A stretch of DNA of 15,113 nucleotides from an uncultured bacterium (GTDB lineage Bacteria > Pseudomonadota > Gammaproteobacteria > Burkholderiales > Burkholderiaceae_F): NCBI GenBank assembly GCA_905215795.1, contig CAJMRV010000020.1:1-15113 (forward strand). Direction: 5' to 3'. The first letter of the stretch is position 1. Every line of letters begins with the position of its first letter. Shown here in pieces: positions 1 to 6,635 of the stretch. The notes under the pieces are model-generated. The model did not search any database. It was given only the letters and a program-made list of their open reading frames with translations, and had not been told where the DNA came from. A program made the translations under genes and the position numbers.

Positions 1-781
1 CGAAACTGCACATCCCCATGGAGAACGACAGGGCGCCCTCGCGGATGGGATGCGGCTTGTTTTCGCCGTCGAGTTCGGAGAACCGGACCCACAGCATGAA
101 TTTGTTGACGCTCAGTTCTGGGATGATGTCGGTGTCGTTGGGGAGCCAGATCTGCACCAGCGGGACGTTGGGGCAGTGCGTCATGGACTGCTGGAAGTTC
201 CCCTTTTCGCAGCGGTACATTTTAATCCGACCGTTCTTCCTGAGTAAATCCAGAAGGATCTTCGAGCCGTCGCGGATCGGCTGGAGGGTCGCGCCGTAGC
301 CGAGCAGTTCGGCGCGGCGGCGGGAGGGATCGCGGTTCATCCAGTGGTGGAACTGCGGGAGGTCGAACTCGCACGTTCCGCCGACGATCGTCTGGCGGGT
401 CCTCACGAGCTGGAGCCATTGGTTCTCACGGACGCTCTGTCCGGTCCTGCCGACGGTGTTCGTCACGAGGGTGATCGTGCTCTCGAGCTTGGCGAGGAGC
501 TCCATGTCGACGGGTTCCTCGTCCTCCTTGACCGGTTCGGCGGCCTTCGCGAGCATGCGCTGGCGCTGGCGTTCGAGCTCCTGGATCAGTTCGTGGCGGA
601 GGTCCGAGCGGGCCGTCGCGTCGAGCAGGTCGAAGAGCGCGGAGATGGCTGCCTGGTGCGAGATCGGGGAATCCTGCTCGCAGAACCAGTCGAAGCGTTT
701 GAACAACGCCTCGAGGCGCAGGTACGTGCGGTATTTCTCATTGCAGGGAAATTCGTAGAGCAGGGAGTTTTCCGGAATCAT
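1..781 (-). CDS. zapD: Cell division protein ZapD (3' end cut by window edge)
   Basis: ZapD (YacF) is a cytoplasmic division factor that cross-links FtsZ filaments in the Z-ring. The reading frame runs from ATG at 779-781 off the left edge, giving 260 visible codons. The family is about 250 residues, so at most a few C-terminal residues are missing. The N-terminus reads MIPENSLLYEFPCNEKYRTY, matching the family's start with its conserved NEK-RT-LR-E segment. The middle contains GGTCEFDLPQFHHW, close to the GG-CSFDLP-LH-W motif of E. coli ZapD. The last part (WVRFSELDGENK) matches the C-terminal beta region. It lies 62 bases behind coaE on the same strand, the usual coaE-zapD pair, and is probably transcribed with it. 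No stop codon is seen inside the window. Identification is from recalled family sequence, not from a search. Confidence 0.92.
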   Translation of the reverse strand, partial: MIPENSLLYEFPCNEKYRTYLRLEALFKRFDWFCEQDSPISHQAAISALFDLLDATARSDLRHELIQELERQRQRMLAKAAEPVKEDEEPVDMELLAKLESTITLVTNTVGRTGQSVRENQWLQLVRTRQTIVGGTCEFDLPQFHHWMNRDPSRRRAELLGYGATLQPIRDGSKILLDLLRKNGRIKMYRCEKGNFQQSMTHCPNVPLVQIWLPNDTDIIPELSVNKFMLWVRFSELDGENKPHPIREGALSFSMGMCSF

Positions 782-843
782 GGCAACCCGTTAAGAAAGA
801 TGGAACTCGTTAGGTAGGATAACTGATTTCGCCTCCGGCCGTT

Positions 844-1461
844 TCAACTGCGGCGGCCTGCAGCGTCGCGCGTCCAGACCGAGACGAGGTGGTCGAGGGC
901 CCCGTAGAGCTCGTCGGAACTGCCCATGTTGACGATGACGTCGTCGGCGAAGTCGAGGATCATCTTCCTCGGAGGCTGCTTGGAGATGATGCTCCGGGCG
1001 ATCTCCTCGGTGAGGCCGGGGCGCTTGAGGATGCGTTCGACGCGCACGTCGTCGGCCGCGTCGATCACGAGGATCCGGTCGACCAGGCCGCGCCAGGAGG
1101 AGTTGGTTGTGAGGAGGGGACAGTCGAAGATGACGACGGGATGGTCGGCGCAGGCCTTTTTGATCTGACGCTCGATCTCCTCGGTGATCATCGGGTGGAG
1201 GATGGTCTCGAGCCTGGCCCTGGCCTCGTCGTCGCGGAAGACGAGTTCGCGCATCTTGCGCCGGTCCATGGCGCCCGTGCAGTTGAGGTAGTCTCGTCCG
1301 AAGGTGCGTGCGACGGCTTCGGAGCCTCGCGCGCCCGGACCCGTGAGTTCGCGGCTGATCCTGTCGGCGTCCACGACGGGCAGGCCCTTGCCCTGGAGGT
1401 ACAGGGAGGCCGTGCTCTTGCCGGCGCCGATTCCGCCGGTTAATCCGATAACAATTGACAT
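844..1461 (-). CDS. coaE: Dephospho-CoA kinase
   Basis: CoaE phosphorylates the 3'-hydroxyl of the ribose in dephospho-CoA with ATP, the last step of coenzyme A synthesis, in the cytoplasm. The 205-residue product opens with the Walker A loop GLTGGIGAGKST (residues 6-17), followed by DADRISREL (31-39), the base- and CoA-binding segment of the family. Further on come a HPMI segment and, near the end, the ADDVIVN motif typical of CoaE. I chose ATG at 1459-1461 because it puts the P-loop at the usual distance from the N-terminus and gives the usual length (about 205). An in-frame ATG at 1497 would add 12 residues and has a purine-rich stretch next to it, so it cannot be excluded. The gene is followed by zapD, and a good promoter lies upstream at 1523-1551. 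Confidence 0.95.
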   Translation of the reverse strand: MSIVIGLTGGIGAGKSTASLYLQGKGLPVVDADRISRELTGPGARGSEAVARTFGRDYLNCTGAMDRRKMRELVFRDDEARARLETILHPMITEEIERQIKKACADHPVVIFDCPLLTTNSSWRGLVDRILVIDAADDVRVERILKRPGLTEEIARSIISKQPPRKMILDFADDVIVNMGSSDELYGALDHLVSVWTRDAAGRRS

Positions 1462-1522
1462 ACGGGGGGAATGGTTGGTGTTGAGGGGTCGGCGCATCTC
1501 TTCCGGATGCGCTCCTCAAGCT

Positions 1523-1551
1523 AGTGTAGCGTGGAACCCCTCGCCCTTCAA
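1523..1551 (-). promoter_or_regulatory. Candidate sigma-70 promoter for coaE-zapD
   Basis: Read on the minus strand there is TTGAAG (1546-1551), a 17-base spacer, then TACACT (1523-1528). Both hexamers match the consensus in four of six positions and spacing is optimal. It sits between the tRNA-Pro terminator and coaE, leaving a leader of roughly 55 bases to the ATG at 1461. The upstream terminator makes an own promoter for coaE necessary. No transcription data. Confidence 0.55.
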
Positions 1552-1585
1552 CGGGATTGAAGAGGCCCTCCCCGTGGTACGGACG

Positions 1586-1622
1586 AAAAAAAAGAGACAA
1601 CTTCAAAAAAGCTGTCTCTTTA
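1586..1622 (-). terminator. Rho-independent terminator of tRNA-Pro
   Basis: On the minus strand a 10-bp stem (arms 1611-1620 and 1592-1601, one G-U pair) with a 9-base loop is followed directly by a run of eight U. It begins about 10 bases after the CCA end of the tRNA gene and separates it from coaE. Confidence 0.88.
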
Positions 1623-1630
1623 ATTCAAAC

Positions 1631-1707
<77 letters not shown>

Positions 1708-1734
1708 ACTTGTTGTTTTCAACGTAGGAAACGA

Positions 1735-1743
1735 AGTATATCA
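1735..1743 (-). promoter_or_regulatory. Extended -10 promoter of tRNA-Pro
   Basis: On the minus strand TGA followed by TATACT (1735-1740) forms an extended -10 element. The segment 17 bases upstream (ATACAC, 1758-1763) is a poor -35, which an extended -10 tolerates. The predicted start near 1728 gives a 5' leader of about 20 bases before the mature tRNA end at 1707. Confidence 0.6.
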
Positions 1744-1783
1744 GAGTTCGTTTCAAAGTGTATAGCGTGTTTGCGTGAGTCCC

Positions 1784-2773
1784 TTAGTTCTGACGTTCGA
1801 CCGTGAAGGCGAGCAGGTCGATCAGGCTCTTCCTGTAGGGGGACTCGGGCAGGATCATGAGGGCGCGGCGGCCGCGTTCGAGTTCGCGGCGCGCGCGTTC
1901 GCGGCAGCGTTCGAGGGCGTTCGTGGAGAGGACGATGTTCGTGATCGCCTCGAAGTCGCCGTTGCCTTCGCGGACGGCCTTGCGGATCGATTCCTGCTCC
2001 TCGGGGGTGCATTCCTCGAGCGTGTAGATGAGCGGGAGCGTCATCTTCCCCTCGCGCAGGTCGGCGCCGAGGTTCTTGCCGATCTCGGCGGTGACGCCCC
2101 TGTAGTCGAGGATGTCGTCGGCGATCTGGAAGGCGTTGCCCAGGGCGAGCGCGTATTCGGCGACGGCGGCCTCGCGTTCGGGCGTTGTGTCGGCGATGGC
2201 GGCGGCCATGCGGGCGCCCGCTTCGAAGAGGCAGGCGGTCTTGCGTTCGATGACGCGGAAGTAGCGTTCCTCGTCGACCTCAGGGTCATGGGCGTTGACC
2301 ATCTGGATCACCTCGCCCTCGCTCAGGCGGTTGGCGGCCGCGGACAGGGCCTCCATGACGCGGAGGTTGCCCGCCTTGACCATCATCTGGAAGGAGCGCG
2401 TGTAGAGGAAGTCGCCCACGAGGACGGCGGCGCCGTTGCCCCAGCGGCTGTTCGCCGTGGGACGGCCGCGGCGCATCTCGCTCTCGTCGACGACGTCGTC
2501 GTGCATGAGCGTGGCCGTGTGGAGGATCTCGATCGTGGCGCCCAGGTACTGATGGAGCGTCCCCTCGTAGCCCAGCGCGCGGCAGATGAGCATGAGGAGC
2601 GCCGGACGCATGCGCTTGCCGCCCGCGCTCGTGATGTATCCGCTGATCTCCTTCATGCGGGAGACGTCGCTGGAGAGTTCCTCGCGGATGATGCGGTCGA
2701 CGGCGGCCATGTCGTCGGCGATCGGGGAGAGGAGCTGTTGCACGAGGGCTTTGGGTGAGGTAGTCTGCGTCAT
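1784..2773 (-). CDS. ispB: Polyprenyl (octaprenyl-type) diphosphate synthase
   Basis: This trans-isoprenyl diphosphate synthase adds isopentenyl diphosphate units to farnesyl diphosphate to make the side chain of ubiquinone or menaquinone. The 329-residue product shows the whole family signature. GGKRMRP (51-57) binds substrate. The first aspartate-rich motif is DDVVDESEMRRGRP (92-105) and the second is DDILD (219-223). GKNLGADLREGKMTLPLI (232-249) is the conserved helix after it. E. coli IspB has 323 residues. The start is the ATG at 2771-2773 because the family N-terminus begins there; the frame stays open to 2992, but that extension is low in family character and overlaps the promoter region. 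The chain length (C40 or other) cannot be read from the motifs. It is divergent from rplU, the usual arrangement in beta- and gammaproteobacteria. Confidence 0.95.
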   Translation of the reverse strand: MTQTTSPKALVQQLLSPIADDMAAVDRIIREELSSDVSRMKEISGYITSAGGKRMRPALLMLICRALGYEGTLHQYLGATIEILHTATLMHDDVVDESEMRRGRPTANSRWGNGAAVLVGDFLYTRSFQMMVKAGNLRVMEALSAAANRLSEGEVIQMVNAHDPEVDEERYFRVIERKTACLFEAGARMAAAIADTTPEREAAVAEYALALGNAFQIADDILDYRGVTAEIGKNLGADLREGKMTLPLIYTLEECTPEEQESIRKAVREGNGDFEAITNIVLSTNALERCRERARRELERGRRALMILPESPYRKSLIDLLAFTVERQN

Positions 2774-2868
2774 GATTCTTGAGGGTGTCCAGTCTGTGGT
2801 CCGCCTCGGAACGACTCCGGTGCGGACCGCGTCTTCGGGGCGGCGTCGAGCCGCTTCTTGGTGCATGC

Positions 2869-2877
2869 ATTGTAGCA
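2869..2877 (-). promoter_or_regulatory. Extended -10 promoter candidate for ispB
   Basis: On the minus strand TGC followed by TACAAT (2869-2874) forms an extended -10 element about 96 bases upstream of the ispB ATG. No good -35 is visible at 16-18 bases. It is the best candidate in the divergent region for ispB. Confidence 0.45.
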
Positions 2878-2946
2878 AGGCTGCTTTGACGAGGGTGCGT
2901 TTTGCCGCGGGCCGCCGGACGGAGCGGGAAAAAAGGACGTATCGAC

Positions 2947-2975
2947 TTGACTTGCCTGGGGAACTCGATGATAAT
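2947..2975 (+). promoter_or_regulatory. Strong sigma-70 promoter for rplU-rpmA
   Basis: TTGACT (2947-2952) and GATAAT (2970-2975) are separated by exactly 17 bases, each matching consensus in five of six positions. The predicted start near 2982 leaves a leader of about 140 bases before rplU, unusually long for a gene without an upstream ORF. A strong promoter suits ribosomal protein genes. Confidence 0.8.
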
Positions 2976-3049
2976 TTTGGCTTTTCCCGCACACGAGAAT
3001 GCTTGTTGATGGGCCCGGGGTCGTCCCGGATCCGCGCAACATGCTGATT

Positions 3050-3117
3050 ACAAAAAGGTTTTGTTCAACATCCCCGTCCACGCGGCGGTGCTGCTGAAGC
3101 AAAACGGGCGAGGTTTT
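3050..3117 (+). promoter_or_regulatory. Structured rplU leader with mutually exclusive hairpins
   Basis: Two small hairpins can form in the leader: ACAAAA (3050-3055) with TTTTGT (3059-3064), and CAAAAC (3100-3105) with GTTTT (3113-3117). The second encloses or partly pairs the ribosome binding site GAGG (3110-3113). The 3' arm of the first (from 3058) can instead pair with the 5' arm of the second (about 3098-3105), so the folds compete. This is a candidate site for feedback on L21/L27 translation; I know of no proven leader of this form. Confidence 0.3.
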
Positions 3118-3121
3118 ATAC

Positions 3122-3433
3122 ATGTACGCAATTATCAAAACTGGCGGTAAACAGTACCGCGTTTCCGTTGGCGAGAAGCTCAAGGTCGAAAGCCTTAACG
3201 CTGAAGTTGGCGAACAGGTTTCCTTGAATGAAGTGCTCGCGATCAGCGACGAAAACGGCTTGAAGGTTGGCTCCCCCGTCGTGGAAGGCGCCAGCGTGAA
3301 GGCGACCGTTCTTTCCCACGGCCGTGGCGAAAAGGTCCGCATCTTCAAGTTCCGTCGTCGTAAGCACTCGATGAAGTCTGCCGGTCACCGTCAGAACTAC
3401 ACCGAGCTCAAGATCGAATCGATCGCAGCTTAA
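3122..3433 (+). CDS. rplU: 50S ribosomal protein L21
   Basis: L21 is a structural protein of the large ribosomal subunit that binds 23S rRNA. The 103-residue product has the family's start MYAIIKTGGKQYRV, the central GEKVRIFKFRRRKHS basic segment (about 68-82) and the end HRQNYTELKIESI. Length equals that of E. coli L21 (103). The start ATG has GAGG eight bases upstream. It is the first gene of rplU-rpmA, 34 bases before rpmA, behind a near-consensus promoter. Base composition is more AT-rich than neighbouring genes at the start, as is common for highly expressed ribosomal protein genes. Confidence 0.98.
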   Translation: MYAIIKTGGKQYRVSVGEKLKVESLNAEVGEQVSLNEVLAISDENGLKVGSPVVEGASVKATVLSHGRGEKVRIFKFRRRKHSMKSAGHRQNYTELKIESIAA

Positions 3434-3467
3434 TTGGTTAACCCACTTTTTATAGAGAAGCAACAAA

Positions 3468-3731
3468 ATGGCACACAAGAAAGGTGGCGGCTCAACCCGC
3501 AACGGTCGTGATTCCCAGGCCAAGCGCCTCGGCGTGAAGGTCTTCGGTGACGCTGCTGTCAACGCCGGCGGCATCATCGTTCGTCAACGCGGCACCAAGT
3601 TCCACGCCGGCAACAACGTCGGCATGGGCAAGGACCACACCCTCTTCGCTCTCGTCGACGGCGTCGTCAAGTTCGAAGTCAAGGGCGCGTTCAACCGTCA
3701 TTACGTCAACGTCGAACCCATCTCCGCCTAA
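3468..3731 (+). CDS. rpmA: 50S ribosomal protein L27
   Basis: L27 lies next to the peptidyl transferase centre of the large subunit; its flexible N-terminus reaches toward the tRNA acceptor ends. The 87-residue product begins MAHKKGGGSTRNGRDSQAKR, the conserved N-terminus without the cleaved leader found in Firmicutes. It continues with LGVKVFGDAAVNAGGIIVRQRG and the GNNVGMGKDHTLFAL core. E. coli L27 has 85 residues. It follows rplU by 34 bases and is closed by a strong terminator at 3771-3802. Confidence 0.98.
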   Translation: MAHKKGGGSTRNGRDSQAKRLGVKVFGDAAVNAGGIIVRQRGTKFHAGNNVGMGKDHTLFALVDGVVKFEVKGAFNRHYVNVEPISA

Positions 3732-3746
3732 TCAAGCCGGAGACCG

Positions 3747-3761
3747 TTCGTACGGTACGAA
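3747..3761. repeat. Short perfect inverted repeat after rpmA
   Basis: TTCGTAC and GTACGAA flank a single central G. As RNA it would form a 6-bp hairpin with a three-base loop just before the terminator. As DNA it could be an operator-like palindrome. No function can be assigned. Confidence 0.35.
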
Positions 3762-3770
3762 TTGAAGGAA

Positions 3771-3802
3771 AGCTCAGTGGCATGGAGCCACTGAGCTTTT
3801 TT
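3771..3802 (+). terminator. Rho-independent terminator of rplU-rpmA
   Basis: An 11-bp perfect stem (3771-3781 with 3787-3797) with loop ATGGA is followed by T6 (3797-3802). It lies 40 bases after the rpmA stop and separates the ribosomal protein genes from obgE. Confidence 0.92.
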
Positions 3803-3836
3803 GATGGGTGCGGTATCCCCGTGGAGTGAAAGCACC

Positions 3837-3842
3837 TATAAT
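3837..3842 (+). promoter_or_regulatory. -10 element candidate for obgE
   Basis: A perfect TATAAT lies 104 bases before the obgE GTG, after the rpmA terminator. The sequence 16-18 bases upstream has no recognisable -35 and there is no TG extension, so this is tentative. The leader that would follow contains a small hairpin, TCGGCG/CGCCGA (3869-3885, loop TTGAG). Confidence 0.4.
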
Positions 3843-3945
3843 CGGAGCGAGTCCCGGCGCTGTGGGCGTCGGCGTTGAGCGCCGAAAGAGAACAGGCCCG
3901 CTTCCCGGGTTATTGAAAATACGGATTCTTTTTCAAGGTGATTTT

Positions 3946-5010
3946 GTGAAATTTGTAGACGAAGCCAGGATTGAAGTTCAGGGTGGCAAGGGCGGCAACG
4001 GCGCCGCAAGCTTCCGCCGCGAGAAATTCATCCCCAAGGGCGGTCCCGACGGCGGCGACGGTGGTCGCGGCGGCTCGGTCTGGGCCGTGGCCGACCGCAA
4101 CATCAACACGCTCGTCGACTACCGCTACACGCGCAAGTTCTTCGCCCCCAACGGTGAGAACGGACGCGGCGCCGACTGCTACGGCGCCGGCGGCGAGGAC
4201 ATCACGCTTCGCATGCCCGTGGGCACGCTCGTCCGCGACATGGACACCGGCGAGGTGATCGCCGACCTCAACGTCCACGGCGCCAGGCAGCTCCTCGCCC
4301 AGGGCGGCAAGGGCGGCCTCGGCAACCTGCACTTCAAGAGCAGCGTCAACCGCGCTCCGACCGAATTCACGCCGGGCGAACCCGGCCAGTTCCGCTCCCT
4401 CGAGCTCGAACTCCAGGTGCTCGCCGACGTCGGCCTCCTGGGCCTCCCCAACGCGGGCAAGTCCACCTTCATCACGGCCGTCTCCAACGCCAGGCCGAAG
4501 GTCGCCGGGTATCCCTTCACGACGCTCCACCCGCATCTGGGCGTGGTGCGCGTGGGTCCCGAGGACAGCTTCGTGCTCGCCGACGTGCCGGGCCTGATCG
4601 AGGGCGCCTCCGAGGGCGCCGGTCTGGGCCACCAGTTCCTGCGCCACCTCTCCCGCACGAAGATCCTGCTCCACGTCATCGACGTGGCGCCCTTCGACGA
4701 CGCGGGCGATCCGGTGGACCGCGCCGTGGCGCTCGCCGGGGAACTCGAGAAGTACGACCCCGAGCTCGCCGCCAAGCCGCGCTGGATCGTCCTCAACAAG
4801 ATCGACCTCATCGACGAGGAGGCCCTCGAGGACATGAAGCGCCGCTGTGCGGAGAAGCTCTGTCCTAACGGCGAGCCGATCTTCATGATCTCCGCCGCGA
4901 CCCGCACGGGCTGCGACGAACTCGTCAAGGCCCTCGCCCAGAAGATCGACGAGGACCGCCGCGCCGCCAACCGCTTCCTGGATGACGAGCGCTTCGATCC
5001 GGCGGAATGA
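3946..5010 (+). CDS. obgE: GTPase Obg (ObgE/CgtA)
   Basis: ObgE is an essential GTPase that binds the 50S subunit and acts in its maturation and in stress signalling. The 354-residue product starts with the glycine-rich Obg fold (1-158; KFVDEARIEVQGGKGGNG and several GG repeats). The G domain has G1 GLPNAGKST (166-174), switch I GYPFTTLHPHLG (188-199), G3 DVPGLIEG (213-220), G4 NKID (284-287) and G5 SAAT (316-319). The C-terminal tail is short. The start is GTG at 3946-3948, preceded by AAGG at seven bases; the family N-terminus (V/M-KFVDE) begins exactly there. The open frame upstream to 3808 has no family character. It follows rplU-rpmA as in most proteobacteria. Confidence 0.97.
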   Translation: MKFVDEARIEVQGGKGGNGAASFRREKFIPKGGPDGGDGGRGGSVWAVADRNINTLVDYRYTRKFFAPNGENGRGADCYGAGGEDITLRMPVGTLVRDMDTGEVIADLNVHGARQLLAQGGKGGLGNLHFKSSVNRAPTEFTPGEPGQFRSLELELQVLADVGLLGLPNAGKSTFITAVSNARPKVAGYPFTTLHPHLGVVRVGPEDSFVLADVPGLIEGASEGAGLGHQFLRHLSRTKILLHVIDVAPFDDAGDPVDRAVALAGELEKYDPELAAKPRWIVLNKIDLIDEEALEDMKRRCAEKLCPNGEPIFMISAATRTGCDELVKALAQKIDEDRRAANRFLDDERFDPAE

Positions 5011-5021
5011 TATTCACCCAT

Positions 5022-5047
5022 GCTCCGGGCCGCGTTCGACCCGGAGC
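5022..5047 (+). other. Hairpin between obgE and the permease gene
   Basis: GCTCCGGG (5022-5029) pairs perfectly with CCCGGAGC (5040-5047) around a 10-base loop, 12 bases after the obgE stop. No U-run follows directly; a T9 run occurs only at 5071-5079. It may be a weak or Rho-assisted terminator, or a 3' stabilising structure. Confidence 0.35.
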
Positions 5048-5102
5048 GCAGTGATGTGTTGCTGAGCCAATTTTTTTTTACCCATAGTAGGGGAAGACAA
5101 CC

Positions 5103-6419
5103 ATGCAACAGTCCTCGTTTCTAGAACGTTACTTCGACTTCAAGTCCTACGGGACGACGATGAGCCAGGAGGTCTACGCGGGCATCACCACCTTCATGGC
5201 GATGGCCTACCTCATCTTCGTCATTCCTTCGATGCTCCATGACGGCGGCATCCCGAAGGACGCCGCGATCGGCGCCACGATCCTCGTGACGATCGTCATC
5301 ACCCTGCTCATGGGCATCTGGGCCAAGTACCCCGTCGGGGTCGCCCCCGGCCTGGGCATCACGGCCTACTTCGCCTATTACATCTGCGGTCCCGCGGGCT
5401 ACTCGTGGCAGGCGGGCCTGGGCTGCGTGTTCATCTCGGGCGTGGTCTTCTTCTTCCTCACCGTCACGCGGATCCGCCAGTACATCATCAATTCGATCCC
5501 GATGGACCTCAAGCTCGCGATCGTCGTGGGCATCGGGGCGTTCATCTCGTTGATCGGCCTGAAGAACGGCGGCGTGATCGTCAAGGATCCCAACACGTTC
5601 GTGACCCTGGGCGACATCACCCAGCCGCAGGTCCTGCTCACGCTCTTCGGCTTCTTCCTGACGAGTGCGCTGATGGTCCTGCGCCTGAGGACGGCCATGA
5701 TCCTCGGCATCCTCATCACGACCGCGGTCGGCATCGCCTGCGGCGTCTCCGACCTGCCCAAGGGCTCCTGGATCTCGACGTCGCTCCCCGACATCAGCGG
5801 CACCTTCCTGCAGCTCGACCTCAAGAGCGCGCTGAGCCACGGCCTGCTCACGATCATCTTCACCCTGACCATGGTCGACCTCTTCGATAACATGGGCGTC
5901 CTGATCGGCCTGGCCAAGAAGTGCGGCTTCATGCGTGAGGAGGGACAGATCGTCAACCTCGACAAGGCCTTCATCACCGACTCGATCGGCACGATGTTCT
6001 CCGCCCTGATGGGCACGACCACGGCGACCTCCTATCTCGAGAGCGCCACGGGCGTGGCCGCCGGCGGCCGCACCGGCATGACGGCCGTCGTCACGGCGCT
6101 GTGCTTCTTCGTCGCCCTCTTCTTCATCCCGCTCGTGGCCATCGTCCCGAGCTACGCCACCGCCCCGATCCTCGTGATCGTCGGCGCCCTGATGATGCAG
6201 GAGGTCGTCGGCATCCACTTCGAGAAGCTCGAGATCGCCATCCCGGCCTTCCTGACGATCGTGGCCATGCCGTTCACGTTCAACATCGCCACGGGCTTCG
6301 GCTTCGGCTTCATCACGTACGCCGTGCTCCACATCCTCACGGGCAAGTGGCGCGCCGTCTCCCCGCTCATGTACATCATCGCGGGCTGCTTCGTGGTCAA
6401 CTTCGTGCTGCGTTCCTAA
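5103..6419 (+). CDS. Purine base permease, AzgA-type NCS2 family (adenine/hypoxanthine/guanine)
   Basis: A 438-residue inner-membrane protein, rich in hydrophobic helices, that should import purine bases by proton symport for salvage. It looks like the AzgA branch of NCS2 (E. coli AdeP/AdeQ/GhxP/GhxQ, B. subtilis PbuG). The N-terminal block reads GTTMSQEVYAGITTFMAMAY (17-36). APGLGITAYFAY (81-92) replaces the APAMGLNAFFA of AdeP. IGLKNGGVIV (151-160) resembles MGLKNAGVIV of AdeP. VDLFDNMGVLIG (258-269) and YLESATGVAAGGRTG (311-325) are the substrate-site motifs. By these motifs it is closer to AdeP/PbuG than to GhxP, but the substrate is not certain. AGGGGAAG lies before the ATG. It sits between obgE and proB, where I would expect no transporter. 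Confidence 0.9.
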   Translation: MQQSSFLERYFDFKSYGTTMSQEVYAGITTFMAMAYLIFVIPSMLHDGGIPKDAAIGATILVTIVITLLMGIWAKYPVGVAPGLGITAYFAYYICGPAGYSWQAGLGCVFISGVVFFFLTVTRIRQYIINSIPMDLKLAIVVGIGAFISLIGLKNGGVIVKDPNTFVTLGDITQPQVLLTLFGFFLTSALMVLRLRTAMILGILITTAVGIACGVSDLPKGSWISTSLPDISGTFLQLDLKSALSHGLLTIIFTLTMVDLFDNMGVLIGLAKKCGFMREEGQIVNLDKAFITDSIGTMFSALMGTTTATSYLESATGVAAGGRTGMTAVVTALCFFVALFFIPLVAIVPSYATAPILVIVGALMMQEVVGIHFEKLEIAIPAFLTIVAMPFTFNIATGFGFGFITYAVLHILTGKWRAVSPLMYIIAGCFVVNFVLRS

Positions 6420-6471
6420 ACGGACGGGTGCGGGGCGGAACCCCGTTCTACCCCGCCTGAAGGCACGACGA

Positions 6472-6517
6472 CGGAAACCTCCGGTCCCCCTCCTGAACAG
6501 GGGGCCGGAGGTTTCCG
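6472..6517 (+). terminator. Very long hairpin after the permease gene
   Basis: Two perfectly paired segments (13 bp, 6472-6484 with 6505-6517, and 6 bp, 6486-6491 with 6499-6504) are separated only by one bulged T at 6485; the loop is 7 bases. The structure is extremely stable, starts 53 bases after the stop codon, and is nearly symmetric. No U-run follows (CGTTTCAGG), so it is a probable terminator or 3'-end protector rather than a textbook one. Confidence 0.55.
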
Positions 6518-6559
6518 CGTTTCAGGGGTGCCCCTTCCTGCGCCCCGGCCGGCCCGTAG

Positions 6560-6565
6560 TATGAT
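6560..6565 (+). promoter_or_regulatory. -10 element candidate for proB
   Basis: TATGAT lies 70 bases before the proB ATG and after the permease hairpin. The best -35 is only TTCCTG (6535-6540) at 19 bases, so the assignment is weak. Position is right, as transcription must restart somewhere between the hairpin and proB if the hairpin terminates. Confidence 0.35.
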
Positions 6566-6573
6566 GGAGGTTC

Positions 6574-6615
6574 GTCCGTCCCCTCCCGAAGGACCGGGAG
6601 CCGGGCGGGACGGAC
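6574..6615 (+). promoter_or_regulatory. Two-tier hairpin in the proB leader
   Basis: GTCCGTCCC (6574-6582) pairs over 9 bp with GGGACGGAC (6607-6615). Stacked on it, CTCCC (6583-6587) pairs with GGGAG (6596-6600) around an 8-base loop, leaving CCGGGC (6601-6606) unpaired on one side. The ribosome binding site AAGGAG (6624-6629) remains free downstream. It may be a regulatory fold or an mRNA 5' stabiliser. Confidence 0.4.
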
Positions 6616-6635
6616 CCAGAGACAAGGAGAAATGT

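Noticed and set aside
18..817. Several plus-strand frames in the first 800 bases.
   Set aside because: They are antisense to zapD, whose minus-strand frame is open through the whole stretch and matches the family from the first residue.
2774..2992. N-terminal extension of IspB by 73 codons.
   Set aside because: Not family-like, and it would run through the candidate extended -10 promoter of ispB; ATG at 2773 gives the usual length.
3808..3945. N-terminal extension of ObgE by 46 codons.
   Set aside because: The extension has no family similarity and overlaps the promoter-like TATAAT; GTG at 3946 has a ribosome binding site and the correct family N-terminus.
5059..5088. TTGCTG and CATAGT at 18 bases as a promoter for the permease.
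   Set aside because: The start would fall inside or after the ribosome binding site, leaving fewer than ten bases before the ATG.
5121..6332. A 403-codon minus-strand frame opposite the purine permease.
   Set aside because: Product is almost only Asp, Glu, His, Arg and Ala, as expected from the complement of a membrane protein gene.
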